Positions 9,129 to 17,682 of a stretch of 64,000 nt of DNA are shown one piece after another. This DNA is from Ancylobacter mangrovi (lineage in GTDB: Bacteria; Pseudomonadota; Alphaproteobacteria; Rhizobiales; Xanthobacteraceae): the NCBI RefSeq assembly GCF_024752355.1, contig NZ_JANTHZ010000012.1:124001-188000 (forward strand), in the 5' to 3' direction. The notes beneath the pieces are model-generated. The model had not been told where the DNA came from and searched no databases. It was given only the letters and a program-made list of their open reading frames with translations. The stretch's first letter is position 1. Each line of letters begins with the position of its first letter. Made by a program: the position numbers and the translations under genes.

Positions 9129-9230
9129 GGCATTTCTGTCGGTCGCGGGCAGGTGCAGAGTTAGCCGATGCGGGCGCCGCCGTCACGCCCCGCTCTCATG
9201 CGCTGGTCGGCCGTCGCGTCCGCCCGCCGC

Positions 9231-9995
9231 TCAGCGGGCGATCCAGCCGCCGTCGATGACCAGCAGGTGGCCGAGGATGAAGCGTGCCTTCTCCGAGCAC
9301 AGGAACAGCACCGCCGCGGTCAGCTCGTCCGCCTGCCCGAGACGGCCGATCGGGAACATCTTTCCCGCTTCCTCGGCGCTGATGCCCTCGCGCTCCATCC
9401 ACTGGTGGAACACGTCGCCGGGCGCGTCGATGCCGCAGGCGGCGATGGCGTTGACGCTGATGCCGTGCTTGGCGACTTCCAGCGCCACCGACTTGGTGAG
9501 CCCGTCCACCCCGCCCTTGGAGGCGGCGTAGAGGCTCTCGGTCGGGTTGCCGGTCAGGCTGCCGGTGACGGAGGACTGGTTGACGATCGCCCCGCCGCCA
9601 TTCTTCTTCATCTGGCGGATCTCGTGCTTCATGCAGTGGAACACGCCGCGCAGATTGGTGTCGACGTGAAGGTCGAAGCTCTCGCCGGTCTCCTCGTCGA
9701 TCGGCGCGAAGCGGACCACGCCGGCATTGTTCACCGCGCAGTCGAGCCGGCCATAGCTCTCGACGGTCTTCGCGACCATCTCCTCGACCTCGCTCTCGAC
9801 CCGCACGTCGGTCGGCAGGAACAGGCCCTGCGCGCCCGCCTGACGCACCATCTCGAGCGTCTCCTCGCCGCCGGCGCGGTCGATGTCGGAGATCACGACC
9901 CGCGCGCCCTCGCCGGCGAAGGCGAGCGCGGTCACGCGGCCGAGGCCGCGCGCCGCTCCGGTGACGATGACGACCTTGTCAGCGAATTCGCTCAC
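9231..9995 (-). CDS. SDR family NAD(P)-dependent oxidoreductase
   Basis: This 254-residue classical SDR has the cofactor motif TGAARGLG at residues 12-19, NNAG near 89-92, an active-site Ser in NQSSVTG, the catalytic YAASK and the C-terminal LLVIDGGW. The substrate cannot be read from the sequence. It resembles the broad cyclohexanol/3-oxoacyl-type group. Its start lies 9 bases after the CobW stop, so it is probably in that transcript, which is an unusual partner for a metallochaperone. Confidence 0.9.
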   Translation of the reverse strand: MSEFADKVVIVTGAARGLGRVTALAFAGEGARVVISDIDRAGGEETLEMVRQAGAQGLFLPTDVRVESEVEEMVAKTVESYGRLDCAVNNAGVVRFAPIDEETGESFDLHVDTNLRGVFHCMKHEIRQMKKNGGGAIVNQSSVTGSLTGNPTESLYAASKGGVDGLTKSVALEVAKHGISVNAIAACGIDAPGDVFHQWMEREGISAEEAGKMFPIGRLGQADELTAAVLFLCSEKARFILGHLLVIDGGWIAR

Positions 9996-10004
9996 GCCGC
10001 CGCC

Positions 10005-10979
10005 TCACGCCGTGCAGGAGAGGAAGCCTTCCTCCAGCGCCTTCTCGTCGAGATGGCGACCGATGAAGACGATGCGGCTCGTCTTCGCCTCGTCCGCGCG
10101 CCAGGGGCGCTGGTGGTCGCCGTCGAGGATCATGTGCACGCCCTGGAACACGAAGCGGTCCGGGTCGTCCTTGAAGGCGAGGATGCCCTTGGAGCGCAGG
10201 ATGTTCGGCCCCTCGCGCTGGGTCAGCTCCTGGATCCACGGGAAGAACTTGTCCGGGTCGAGCGGCTTGTCGGAGGCGAAGGAGACCGACTTCATGTCCT
10301 CGTCGTGGAAGTGGCGGTGGCCGCCTTCCAGGAAGTCGGGATCGATCGCGGTGATGCGGTCGAGGTCGAACGCGCCCTGCCCCAGCACCTTGTCGATGGC
10401 GATGTCCGAGCGCTGCGTGCGGTGGATGCGCGCGAACGGGTTGATGGCGCGGATGCGCATCTCCACGTCCTTGAGCTCGGTGTCGGTGACGAGGTCGGTC
10501 TTGTTGAGCAGGATCACGTCGGCGAAGGCGATCTGGTTCTTCGCCTCGGGGGCGTCCTTCAGCCGCTCCTTCAGCCATTTGGCGTCGGCCACCGTCACCA
10601 CCGCGTCGAGCGAGGTCTTGGCGCCGACGATCTCGTCGACGAAGAAGGTCTGCGCGACCGGGGCCGGGTCGGCGAGGCCGGTGGTCTCGACGATGATGCC
10701 GTCGAAATCGCCCTTGCGGCGCAAAAGGCCGTCGATGATGCGGATCAGGTCGCCGCGCACGGTGCAGCAGATGCACCCGTTGTTCATCTCGAACACTTCC
10801 TCATCGGCGCCGACCACCAGGTCGTTGTCGATGCCGATCTCGCCGAACTCGTTGACGACGACGGCGTACTTCTTGCCGTGCGGCTCGGAGAGGATGCGGT
10901 TGAGCAGCGTGGTCTTGCCGGCACCGAGATAGCCGGTGAGGACGGTGACGGGGATCTTGTCGGACTGGGTCTCGGGCAT
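10005..10979 (-). CDS. CobW/ZNG1-type GTP-binding metallochaperone (COG0523)
   Basis: This 324-residue G3E GTPase has the Walker A GYLGAGKTT at residues 16-24, the metal-binding CxCC motif (Cys69, Cys71, Cys72 in GCICC), and NKTD at 159-162. The C-terminal CobW domain includes FVFQGVHMILDGD. COG0523 proteins deliver metals, often zinc, to client enzymes under scarcity. The gene lies directly downstream of the znu operon on the same strand, with 137 intervening bases and no obvious Zur palindrome in that gap. It could be read through from znuA or have its own promoter. A cobalamin role is less likely in this zinc context. Confidence 0.9.
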   Translation of the reverse strand: MPETQSDKIPVTVLTGYLGAGKTTLLNRILSEPHGKKYAVVVNEFGEIGIDNDLVVGADEEVFEMNNGCICCTVRGDLIRIIDGLLRRKGDFDGIIVETTGLADPAPVAQTFFVDEIVGAKTSLDAVVTVADAKWLKERLKDAPEAKNQIAFADVILLNKTDLVTDTELKDVEMRIRAINPFARIHRTQRSDIAIDKVLGQGAFDLDRITAIDPDFLEGGHRHFHDEDMKSVSFASDKPLDPDKFFPWIQELTQREGPNILRSKGILAFKDDPDRFVFQGVHMILDGDHQRPWRADEAKTSRIVFIGRHLDEKALEEGFLSCTA

Positions 10980-11116
10980 GGTGCCACTCCAATGGTCTCG
11001 TCAGACGCATTGTCCCGGACGTCGTCCTGCGACATCCGGGACCGCTATTCTTCATTCCCGCCGGCCGGCACCCCCGCGACGCTTGACGCGTCTGCGGAAT
11101 GCCAGCTCAGCGCGGG

Positions 11117-12100
11117 TCAGCTCGACAGTGCCGACGAGAACTGGTGGATGTTGTTCTCGATCATGTCGATGTAGGTGCTCGCCGGGCCTTTGTCATCGGA
11201 CAGGGCGTCGGAGTAGACCTCGCCGCCGATCTTGGCGCCGGTCTCGGCGGCGATGCGCTGGATGAGGCGCGGGTCGGAGATGTTCTCCATGAACACGGCC
11301 GGGATCTTCTCCGCCTTGATCTGGCGGATGATGCTGGCCACGTCCTGCGCCGAGGCCTCGGCGTCGGTGGACACGCCCTGTGGCGCGATGAACTCCATGC
11401 CGTAGGCGGCGCCGAAATAGCCGAACGCATCGTGCGAGGTGATGATGCGCCGGCGCTCCGGCGGGATCGCGGCGATGGCGGCCTTCACCTCGTTCTCCAG
11501 CGCGTCGAGCTTGGCGGTGTAGGCGGCGGCGTTGGAGGCATAGGCCGCCTGCCCGGCCGGGTCGGCGGCGATCAGCCCGTCGCGGATATTGGCGACGTAG
11601 AGCTTGGCGTTGGCGACCGACTGCCAGGCGTGCGGGTCGAGCCCGCCATGCTCGTGGCCCTCGTGCTCGTGCGCGGCATCAGCCTCGTGCGCATCACCCT
11701 CCTCTTCCTCCGCCATCTCGCGCGGGGTCACGCCCTCGGACGCGACGACGATCTTCGCCTTGGTGCCGGAGGATTTCAGCAGCCGGTCCATCCAGCCCTC
11801 GAAGCCGAGCCCGTTGACGAACACGACCTTGGCGTCCGCCACCTTCTTGGCGTCGGCGGGCGCAGGCTGGAACACATGCGCGTCGCCGTTCGGCCCGACG
11901 AGCACGCTCACCGCGACGCGGTCGCCGCCGACCTGCTTCACCAGGTCGCCGAGGATGGAGAAGGTGGCGACGACCGGCATCTTCTCGGCCGGCGCCGCGT
12001 CCTGCGCCGAAGCGGGCGTGAACAGGGCCGGCGCGGCGAGCGCGGCCGTGGCGAACACGGCGAGCCAGGAACGACGGGTGGGCCGCCAGTTGATCAGCAT
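11117..12100 (-). CDS. znuA: zinc ABC transporter substrate-binding protein
   Basis: This periplasmic high-affinity zinc-binding protein of cluster A-I has 327 residues and a signal peptide with the core SWLAVFATAALAAPALF. Metal-ligand histidines are visible in GDAHVFQP, LDPHAWQ and TSHDAFGY. An acidic His-rich loop (AHEADAAHEHEGHEHGG), typical of ZnuA, lies between the first two. Start 12100 follows GAGGAG, which overlaps the znuB stop region; the two genes are 10 bases apart. It is the last gene of the znu operon and probably repressed by Zur. Confidence 0.95.
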   Translation of the reverse strand: MLINWRPTRRSWLAVFATAALAAPALFTPASAQDAAPAEKMPVVATFSILGDLVKQVGGDRVAVSVLVGPNGDAHVFQPAPADAKKVADAKVVFVNGLGFEGWMDRLLKSSGTKAKIVVASEGVTPREMAEEEEGDAHEADAAHEHEGHEHGGLDPHAWQSVANAKLYVANIRDGLIAADPAGQAAYASNAAAYTAKLDALENEVKAAIAAIPPERRRIITSHDAFGYFGAAYGMEFIAPQGVSTDAEASAQDVASIIRQIKAEKIPAVFMENISDPRLIQRIAAETGAKIGGEVYSDALSDDKGPASTYIDMIENNIHQFSSALSS

Positions 12101-12110
12101 GCGAATCTCC

Positions 12111-12983
12111 TCAGGCTTCGAGGTGACGACGGGGAACGAGGCGCGGCAGCAGTCCGCCGACCGGCCCGAACAGGACCGACAGCACATAGGCGCCGCCGGC
12201 GACGAGGATGATGGCGGGCCCCGAGGGCACGCCCGAATGGTAGGAAACCAGCAGCCCCAGCGCGCCGGAGCCGCAGGCGATCAGCACCGACAGCCAGACC
12301 AGCGTGGTCAGCTCACGGCTCCAGAACCGCGCGGCGATGGCCGGCAGCATCATCATGCCCACCGCCAGCAGCGTGCCGAGCGCGTGGAAGCCGCCGACGA
12401 GGTTGAGCACCACCAGAGCCAGGAAGGCGAGGTGCGAGGGCGCCCCCGCCCGGCTGACCGAGCGCAGGAAGCCCGGATCGACGCTCTCCATCACCAGCGG
12501 GCGCCACAGCACCGCCAGCACCAGCAGGGTGATGCTGGCGATCGAGACGATCAGCAGCAGCGTCGGGTCGTCGAGCGCCAGCACGGTGCCGAACAGCACG
12601 TGCAGCAGGTCGACATTCGAGCCGCGCAGCGACACCAGCAGCACGCCGAGCGCCAGCGACACCAGGTAGAAGGCGGCCAGCGCCGCGTCCTCCTTCATCT
12701 GCGTGGCGCGGGCGACGGCGCCGGCGCCGATCGCCACCGTGAAGCCGGCCACCATGCCGCCGATGGTCATCGCCCAGAGGTTCAGCCCGGCGGCAAGGAA
12801 GCCGACCGCCGCCCCGGGCAGGATGGCGTGCGCCATGGCGTCGCCGGCAAGGCTCATGCGGCGCAGCATCATCAGCACGCCGATGGGCCCCGCGCCGACG
12901 CCGAGCGCCAGCACGCCGACCAGCGCGCGGCGCATGAAGTCGAACTCGGCGAACGGGCCGACGATGTAGTCGTACAGCATCAT
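12111..12983 (-). CDS. znuB: zinc ABC transporter permease
   Basis: This 290-residue ABC-3 family permease has many hydrophobic helices. The conserved block RRMSLAGDAMAHAILPGAAVGF near residues 41-62 is the hallmark of ZnuB/MntB proteins. ATG at 12983 shares its A with the znuC stop (TGATG), giving tight translational coupling. The C-terminus ends in a basic PRLVPRRHLEA tail. It forms the channel for zinc delivered by ZnuA. Confidence 0.95.
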   Translation of the reverse strand: MMLYDYIVGPFAEFDFMRRALVGVLALGVGAGPIGVLMMLRRMSLAGDAMAHAILPGAAVGFLAAGLNLWAMTIGGMVAGFTVAIGAGAVARATQMKEDAALAAFYLVSLALGVLLVSLRGSNVDLLHVLFGTVLALDDPTLLLIVSIASITLLVLAVLWRPLVMESVDPGFLRSVSRAGAPSHLAFLALVVLNLVGGFHALGTLLAVGMMMLPAIAARFWSRELTTLVWLSVLIACGSGALGLLVSYHSGVPSGPAIILVAGGAYVLSVLFGPVGGLLPRLVPRRHLEA

Positions 12984-13726
12984 CACGCGGCCTCTCCGGG
13001 TGCGCACGCCGGCGCGTTCTCGTCCCAGGCCTCGCACATGCGGCGGGCGACGGCGAGATTGGAGGTGGTCAGCACGTCCAGCGTCGCGCCCCAGGCCACC
13101 GTCGAGCGCGCCAGCAGCAGGGTCTGGGGAAAATGCGCGCGCACCAGCTCGAGATCGTGCAGCACGGCGACCACGGTGCGCCCCTCGCCGTTCCAGCGCT
13201 CCACCAGCGCGGTCAGGTCGGCGATGGTGCCGGCGTCGAGCGCGTTGAACGGTTCGTCGAGCAGGATCAGCCGCGCATCCTGCAGCAGCAGGCGGGCGAA
13301 CAGCGTGCGCTGCATCTGGCCGCCGGACAGGGTGGCGATGGGCCGGTCCTCGAAACCTTCGAGCCCGACCGCGGCGATGGCCGCCTCGATCCGTGCCCGG
13401 TCGGCGCGGCCGATGCCGCCGAACAGCCCGGTGCGCCGCCACAGGCCCATGGCGACGAGGTCGTAGACGTCGATGGGAAAGGAACGGTCGACCTCGGCCG
13501 CCTGCGGCAGATAGGCGGTCTCCTGCGCCGGCACGGCGCCCTCGATCCTTCCCGACAGCGGCGCGAGGACGCCGGCAATGCCCTTCAGCAGGGTCGACTT
13601 GCCGGCGCCGTTCGGCCCGCACACGGCGAGCAGGGAGCGTTCCGGCACCTCACCCTCGAGATGGTGCACGGCCGGGTGGCGCTCATAGCCGAGCGTCAGG
13701 TCGCGGAAGGCGAGCACGGGTGCCAT
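12983..13726 (-). CDS. znuC: zinc ABC transporter ATP-binding protein
   Basis: This 247-residue ABC ATPase has Walker A GPNGAGKST near residue 38, Q-loop region AYLPQAAEVDRSFP, signature LSGGQMQRTLFARLL, Walker B LILLDEPFNALD and switch His in VVAVLHDLE. The VDRSFPIDVYDLV segment is typical of metal-type (cluster A-I) ATPases. Its start shares one base with the stop of the upstream His-rich gene, and its stop overlaps znuB. It powers zinc import. Confidence 0.95.
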   Translation of the reverse strand: MAPVLAFRDLTLGYERHPAVHHLEGEVPERSLLAVCGPNGAGKSTLLKGIAGVLAPLSGRIEGAVPAQETAYLPQAAEVDRSFPIDVYDLVAMGLWRRTGLFGGIGRADRARIEAAIAAVGLEGFEDRPIATLSGGQMQRTLFARLLLQDARLILLDEPFNALDAGTIADLTALVERWNGEGRTVVAVLHDLELVRAHFPQTLLLARSTVAWGATLDVLTTSNLAVARRMCEAWDENAPACAPGEAA

Positions 13727-14028
13727 CACGCCCCCACCCCGCCGATAACCCACAGCGCCGCCGCCCACAACAGCGCCGCCAGCGGCACCGCCATAGCGAG
13801 CCGCTGCCACACCGAGAGCCGCAGCAGCGAGGCCGAGGGCCGCGCCGGCGGATGGCGCCGCCCGGGCCCATGGGAATGACCGTGCGGATGCCCATGGGCG
13901 TGCGCATGCCCGTGCGCGCCGGAAGGGGTGTGGGTGTGGGCACCCTCATGCGAACTCGCCGGGGCATGGCTCTGCGGCGGGGTGCGATGGGGGTCGTGGG
14001 ACGGGGGCGGCACGCTGGCGATGGGCAT
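13726..14028 (-). CDS. small histidine-rich single-pass membrane protein leading the znu operon
   Basis: This 100-residue protein has a His/Gly/Ala-rich N-terminal half with about 15 histidines, many as alternating HxH (HAHAHGHPHGHSHG), then a basic RR.PPARP segment. A single hydrophobic helix (LAMAVPLAALLWAAALWVIGGV) lies at the C-terminus. ATG 14028 follows GGAGAG by 5 bases; an upstream ATG falls inside the Zur box and is unlikely. Its stop overlaps the znuC start (TGATG), and it is the first gene after the operator. I do not recognise a named family. Zinc binding or buffering at the membrane is inferred from composition and operon. Confidence 0.8.
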   Translation of the reverse strand: MPIASVPPPSHDPHRTPPQSHAPASSHEGAHTHTPSGAHGHAHAHGHPHGHSHGPGRRHPPARPSASLLRLSVWQRLAMAVPLAALLWAAALWVIGGVGA

Positions 14029-14050
14029 CGGGTCTCTCCGGGAGCGGAAG

Positions 14051-14065
14051 TGATATAACATATCA
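14051..14065. promoter_or_regulatory. candidate Zur operator of the znu operon
   Basis: TGATATAACATATCA is a perfect 6-3-6 inverted repeat 22 bases upstream of the first znu-operon start codon. Read on the minus strand it contains ATGTTATA, the core of alphaproteobacterial Zur boxes (ATGTTATAACAT-like). It is an AT-rich island in GC-rich DNA. Confidence 0.8.
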
Positions 14066-14270
14066 ATTCGCTTTGCCTAGAGAAAATGATGCAATGTATC
14101 GCCTGGTCCCCACATCCCTCGCCGCGCCTGAGCCACGTCAACGACCATGCCGGCCGGCGGAGATAGGCTAAATTGACCGCACGGCGCGTCTCGACGGCGC
14201 GGCCGCGCCGACTTAAGAGAAGGCGCGTTGCCCTGCCGGCGCTGCCGGCGCTTCCGACTGGAGCCCGTTC

Positions 14271-14798
14271 ATGGATATTTCCCGCATCTCGGCCGGACCG
14301 AATCCGCCTGAGGAGATTCACGTCATCATCGAGATTCCCGCCGGCGGGGCGCCGGTGAAGTACGAGATCGACAAGGAATCGGGCGCGCTCTTCGTCGACC
14401 GCTTCCTGCACACGCCGATGTTCTACCCGGGCAATTACGGCTTCATCCCGCAGACGCTGGGAGACGACGGCGACCCGCTCGACGTGGTCGTGATCTCGCC
14501 GATCCCGCTGCTCGCCGGCTCCGTCATCCCCGCCCGTCCGGTCGGCGTGCTGATGATGACCGACGAGAAGGGCGGCGACGAGAAGATCCTCGCCGTGCCC
14601 GCGGACTCGGTCTACCCCTACCACGCCAAGGTCAAGAACTACTCCGACCTGCCGCCGCTCATCATCGAGCAGATCGCCCACTTCTTCACCCACTACAAGG
14701 ATCTGGAGAAGGGCAAGACGGTCTCCGTCGCCGACTGGCGCGACGCCGCCGGCGCCCACGAGATCATCAAGCGCGGCCTCGCAGCCGCGAAGAAGTGA
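14271..14798 (+). CDS. ppa: inorganic pyrophosphatase (family I)
   Basis: This 175-residue soluble enzyme hydrolyses pyrophosphate to phosphate. The family-I signature DGDPLDVVV near residue 64 carries the Mg2+-binding aspartates. YGFIPQT, the FVDRF segment and YPYHAKVKNYSDLP are also conserved. Length is standard. It is divergent from the znu operon and monocistronic, with a hairpin terminator after the stop. Confidence 0.97.
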   Translation: MDISRISAGPNPPEEIHVIIEIPAGGAPVKYEIDKESGALFVDRFLHTPMFYPGNYGFIPQTLGDDGDPLDVVVISPIPLLAGSVIPARPVGVLMMTDEKGGDEKILAVPADSVYPYHAKVKNYSDLPPLIIEQIAHFFTHYKDLEKGKTVSVADWRDAAGAHEIIKRGLAAAKK

Positions 14799-14839
14799 GC
14801 ACGGCGCCGCACCGGGCACCGACGAGCTGACGACAACCC

Positions 14840-14871
14840 GGAGGGCCGGTTCCACGCGGAGCCGGCCCTCC
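14840..14871 (+). terminator. probable terminator after ppa
   Basis: A perfect 10-bp inverted repeat GGAGGGCCGG/CCGGCCCTCC with a 12-base loop begins about 40 bases after the ppa stop. It is followed by CTCGTTC, not a long T run. Confidence 0.65.
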
Positions 14872-14971
14872 CTCGTTCATGGGCGCCGCGCCGGATGGGC
14901 ATCGGGCGGATACGCCTTGGCATCCTGATTGCTCGCTCCGGCTCCGGCTCATATCCCGCGCCGGAGTTCCC

Positions 14972-15691
14972 ATGCCCCTCAATTTCCAGAACCGCGGCTC
15001 CTATCGCGACCGCATCATCCCCGCCTCCGAGCTCAAGGACGTCGGCCCGCCGCCCTATGGCGACAGCTACCCCGTGAAGCTGCCGGACGGCGACTGGGCG
15101 GACCTGCCCTTCCTCGCCCTGCCGCCCGATTTCGACACGGCGATTGCCTATCTGTGCATCACCGAGAACTCGTTCGAGCTCGAGGACCGACTGAGCAGCG
15201 CCATGGCCGACGCCGTGCGTGACCTCGCGCCGGAAATCGTGGTCGGCATGCCGACGCTGGGCATGGTGCTCGCCGCCTCGGTGGCGAAGAAGCTCGGCCA
15301 CCCGCACTACGTGCCGCTGAGCTATTCGCGCAAGTTCTGGTTCGAGGACGAGCTGTCCATCCCCGTCATCTCCATCACCAGCCCGCTCAAGCCGAAGACG
15401 GTGTTCATCGACCCGCGCCTGCTGGAGCGGATGGAGGGCAAGCGCGTGCTGCTGGTCGAGGACGTGATCTCCACCGGCGGCACCGTCTCCGCCGAGCTGG
15501 AACTGATGCGGCGCATCGGCGCCGATGTGGTCGGCGTCGTCACCGCGATCCGGGAGACGAACGTCTGGCAGAAGGCGCTCGGCGCCATCGACCCGTCCTG
15601 GCCCGCCCTCGTGCGCGCGCCGATCTCCTGCCCGCTGTTCCGCAAGGGCGAGGGCGGTTGGTACCCGGACTGGTCGACCCTGCCGGAATGA
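14972..15691 (+). CDS. phosphoribosyltransferase
   Basis: This 239-residue type-I PRTase has the PRPP-binding loop VLLVEDVISTGGT near residue 155, preceded by the beta-strand region LAPEIVVGMPTLGMVLAASVAKKLG. It resembles adenine/hypoxanthine-type enzymes, but the hood region that sets base specificity is not one I can assign. Start 14972 follows GGAG by five bases. It converges on the catabolic operon below. A role in nucleobase salvage would fit that neighbour but is an inference. Confidence 0.82.
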   Translation: MPLNFQNRGSYRDRIIPASELKDVGPPPYGDSYPVKLPDGDWADLPFLALPPDFDTAIAYLCITENSFELEDRLSSAMADAVRDLAPEIVVGMPTLGMVLAASVAKKLGHPHYVPLSYSRKFWFEDELSIPVISITSPLKPKTVFIDPRLLERMEGKRVLLVEDVISTGGTVSAELELMRRIGADVVGVVTAIRETNVWQKALGAIDPSWPALVRAPISCPLFRKGEGGWYPDWSTLPE

Positions 15692-15712
15692 GCGCGGAAA
15701 GCGTGCGTCCGC

Positions 15713-16795
15713 TCAGCCGGTGAAGCCCATCCCGGCCAGAGCGCGCTGCAGCGCGCCGCCGATCACCACGCCCTCCCCGGCCGCGCGGTCGCGGTTGGCG
15801 AGGCGCCGGGTGCCCGGCAGCCGCGCGCCGGGCTCGGCCTCGATGGTGCGGGCCAGCCGCTCGAGATGGTCGAGATAGGCGTCGCCCGCCCCCCGCGACG
15901 GGTCGATGGCGATGACGAGCTGGCCGAGCGCCGCCGGCGGGCCCTCGCCGTCGAAGAAGCTCGGCGCGTCGATCGAGAGGGTGGAGGCGGTCAGCGCCGC
16001 CGCCATCACCTCGATGATGAAGGCGAGCGCCGTGCCCTTGGCCTCGCCCATCGGCACCATCGTGCCGCCGAGCCCCGCCTTCGCGTCGGTGGTCGGCCGG
16101 CCCTCGGCGTCGAGCGCCCAGCCTTCCGGGATCGGCTCGCCGCGCTGGGCCGCCGCCATGAGATTGCCGCGCGCCACCTTCGCCACCGAGAGGTCGACCA
16201 CCGCGGGCGCGCGCCCCTTCAGCGGCGTGGCGAAGGCGATCGGGTTGGTGCCGAACATGGCCCTCCGCCCGCCCCAGGGGGCGATCGAGGCCGGGGCGGT
16301 GGCGAAGGCGAGCCCGACCAACCCCTGCTCCGCCAGCCGCTCAACCGGCTGGCCGGCGACGCCGAAATGGCTGGACCGGCGCAGGATCATCAGGCCGATT
16401 CCGGCCTCGCGCGTGATCGCCTCGAGCTGGGGCAGCCCGGTTTCGATGGCCGGGTAAGCGAACCCGTTGCCGGCATCGACGGCGAGCACCGCCGGCGCCA
16501 CGCGCCGCGCCACCGGCACCGCGTGGCCGTCGATCTTGCCGCTCGCCACCATCGCGGAGTAGCTCGGCAGCCGGCTCAGCCCGTGCGTCGCCAGCCCGTC
16601 CGCCTCGGCGGCGACGAGGGCGCGGGCGGTGAGCGCGGCATTGGCCGGCAGCGTGCCGAAGCGCTCCAGCACCCGGGCGGCATAGAGGCGGGCCTCGTCG
16701 AGCGTTACCCGGCGGGGAGCGAGCGGCGAGGCGGCGGCCTTGTCGGCGGAGGCCTTATCAGCGGAGGTCTTGTCGGCTGAAGTCCTGGCGTCCAT
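15713..16795 (-). CDS. Ldh family (malate/L-lactate dehydrogenase-like) NAD(P)-dependent oxidoreductase
   Basis: This 360-residue protein of the Ldh2/MDH2 fold has the active-site block ATHGLSRLPSY near residue 69, SSHFGVAG near 142 and the cofactor region FGTNPIAFATP near 188. Relatives reduce or oxidise 2-oxo/2-hydroxy acids, ureidoglycolate or cyclic imines (DpkA). Its start codon overlaps the creatininase-family stop (TGATG). The N-terminus carries three copies of (T/A)SADK encoded by a 15-bp tandem repeat, so the first 20 residues are probably not structured. The substrate is unknown; context suggests breakdown of an N-containing compound. Confidence 0.88.
   Translation of the reverse strand: MDARTSADKTSADKASADKAAASPLAPRRVTLDEARLYAARVLERFGTLPANAALTARALVAAEADGLATHGLSRLPSYSAMVASGKIDGHAVPVARRVAPAVLAVDAGNGFAYPAIETGLPQLEAITREAGIGLMILRRSSHFGVAGQPVERLAEQGLVGLAFATAPASIAPWGGRRAMFGTNPIAFATPLKGRAPAVVDLSVAKVARGNLMAAAQRGEPIPEGWALDAEGRPTTDAKAGLGGTMVPMGEAKGTALAFIIEVMAAALTASTLSIDAPSFFDGEGPPAALGQLVIAIDPSRGAGDAYLDHLERLARTIEAEPGARLPGTRRLANRDRAAGEGVVIGGALQRALAGMGFTG
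16739..16783. repeat. three 15-bp tandem units at the Ldh-family N-terminus
   Basis: Three in-frame 15-base units encode TSADK, TSADK and ASADK at residues 5-19 of the Ldh-family protein. They are short coding repeats likely to vary in number between strains. Confidence 0.8.
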
Positions 16796-17613
16796 CAGAG
16801 CGCGGCCCCGCCGAGCGGTCCGGCCGGCAACCGCGCGAGATCGAAGCGGTGCACGTCCGCCAGCAGCTCGACGAAGGCGCGCGCGCCGTAGAAGGCGCAG
16901 GTCTCGCCCTTTTCGACGCTGGCCTCGGTGGCGTCGCCCATGGCGCCGGCGGGCTGTATGTCCTGCGCCATCCAGCCAAAGCCGGCCGGCGTGCCCGCGC
17001 GCAGGAAGGCGAATTCCTGCTCCATGGCGAGCGTCGCGGGCGGGAAGTCGCGCACCTGGTCCATGCGGATCATGTCCGGGCGGAACGCCATCATCAGCGA
17101 GGTCTCGATGCCGCCGGCATGGATGCCGTGCTGGCGCTCCTGCGGCGAGAACAGCCCTTCGGGATAGCCGAAGCGGTGCCAGGAGACCGTCACCGCCAGC
17201 ATGCCGAGCCGGGCGCGCAGGTCGCGCGCCACCACGTCGAGCATCGGCACGTTGCCGCCATGCGAATTGGCGATGACGAGCTTGCGCACCCCGGCGCGGT
17301 GCACGCTCTCGCCGATCTCGCTCCAGGCGCGGATGACCGTCTCCGCCGACAGCGTGAGCGTGCCGGGGAAATGGATATGCTCGTTGGACTTGCCGATCGC
17401 CTGCAGCGGCAGGAACACCGCCGGCAGGTCGTCCGGGAGAAGCTTCATCACCTCCTCGATATAGCCCTCGCCGATCATCGTATCGACGCCGACCGGCAGG
17501 TGCGGGCCGTGCTGCTCGACCGCGGCCACCGGCAGCACGGCGATCCAGTCGGCCGTGTCGCCCTCGGCGAAATCGGTCCAGGCGAGTTCGGTCCAGAAGC
17601 GTTTGGGCGGCAT
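16795..17613 (-). CDS. creatininase family protein
   Basis: This 272-residue member of the creatininase/MftE/FAPy-deformylase family of metal-dependent amidohydrolases has the metal-binding blocks PVAAVEQHGPHLPVGVDT near 27-44, NSHGGN near 117 and HAGGIETS near 166. These provide the expected Glu, His and Asp ligands. The family opens cyclic amides (creatinine) or formamido groups (FAPy, ArfB in riboflavin/F420 synthesis). It is translationally coupled to the Ldh-family gene downstream. Substrate specificity cannot be read out. Confidence 0.9.
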   Translation of the reverse strand: MPPKRFWTELAWTDFAEGDTADWIAVLPVAAVEQHGPHLPVGVDTMIGEGYIEEVMKLLPDDLPAVFLPLQAIGKSNEHIHFPGTLTLSAETVIRAWSEIGESVHRAGVRKLVIANSHGGNVPMLDVVARDLRARLGMLAVTVSWHRFGYPEGLFSPQERQHGIHAGGIETSLMMAFRPDMIRMDQVRDFPPATLAMEQEFAFLRAGTPAGFGWMAQDIQPAGAMGDATEASVEKGETCAFYGARAFVELLADVHRFDLARLPAGPLGGAAL

Positions 17614-17682
17614 GGCACTGATCCGGCAAGTCGAGCAATACGGGCGGCGGCGATACAGGCGGTGGATGGGCGCGTTCTAGGC

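Noticed and set aside
9168..11174. 668-codon plus-strand open frame
   Set aside because: It runs antisense through the SDR and CobW genes, whose motifs are intact; its product is low-complexity Arg/Gly/Val/Asp typical of GC-rich shadow frames.
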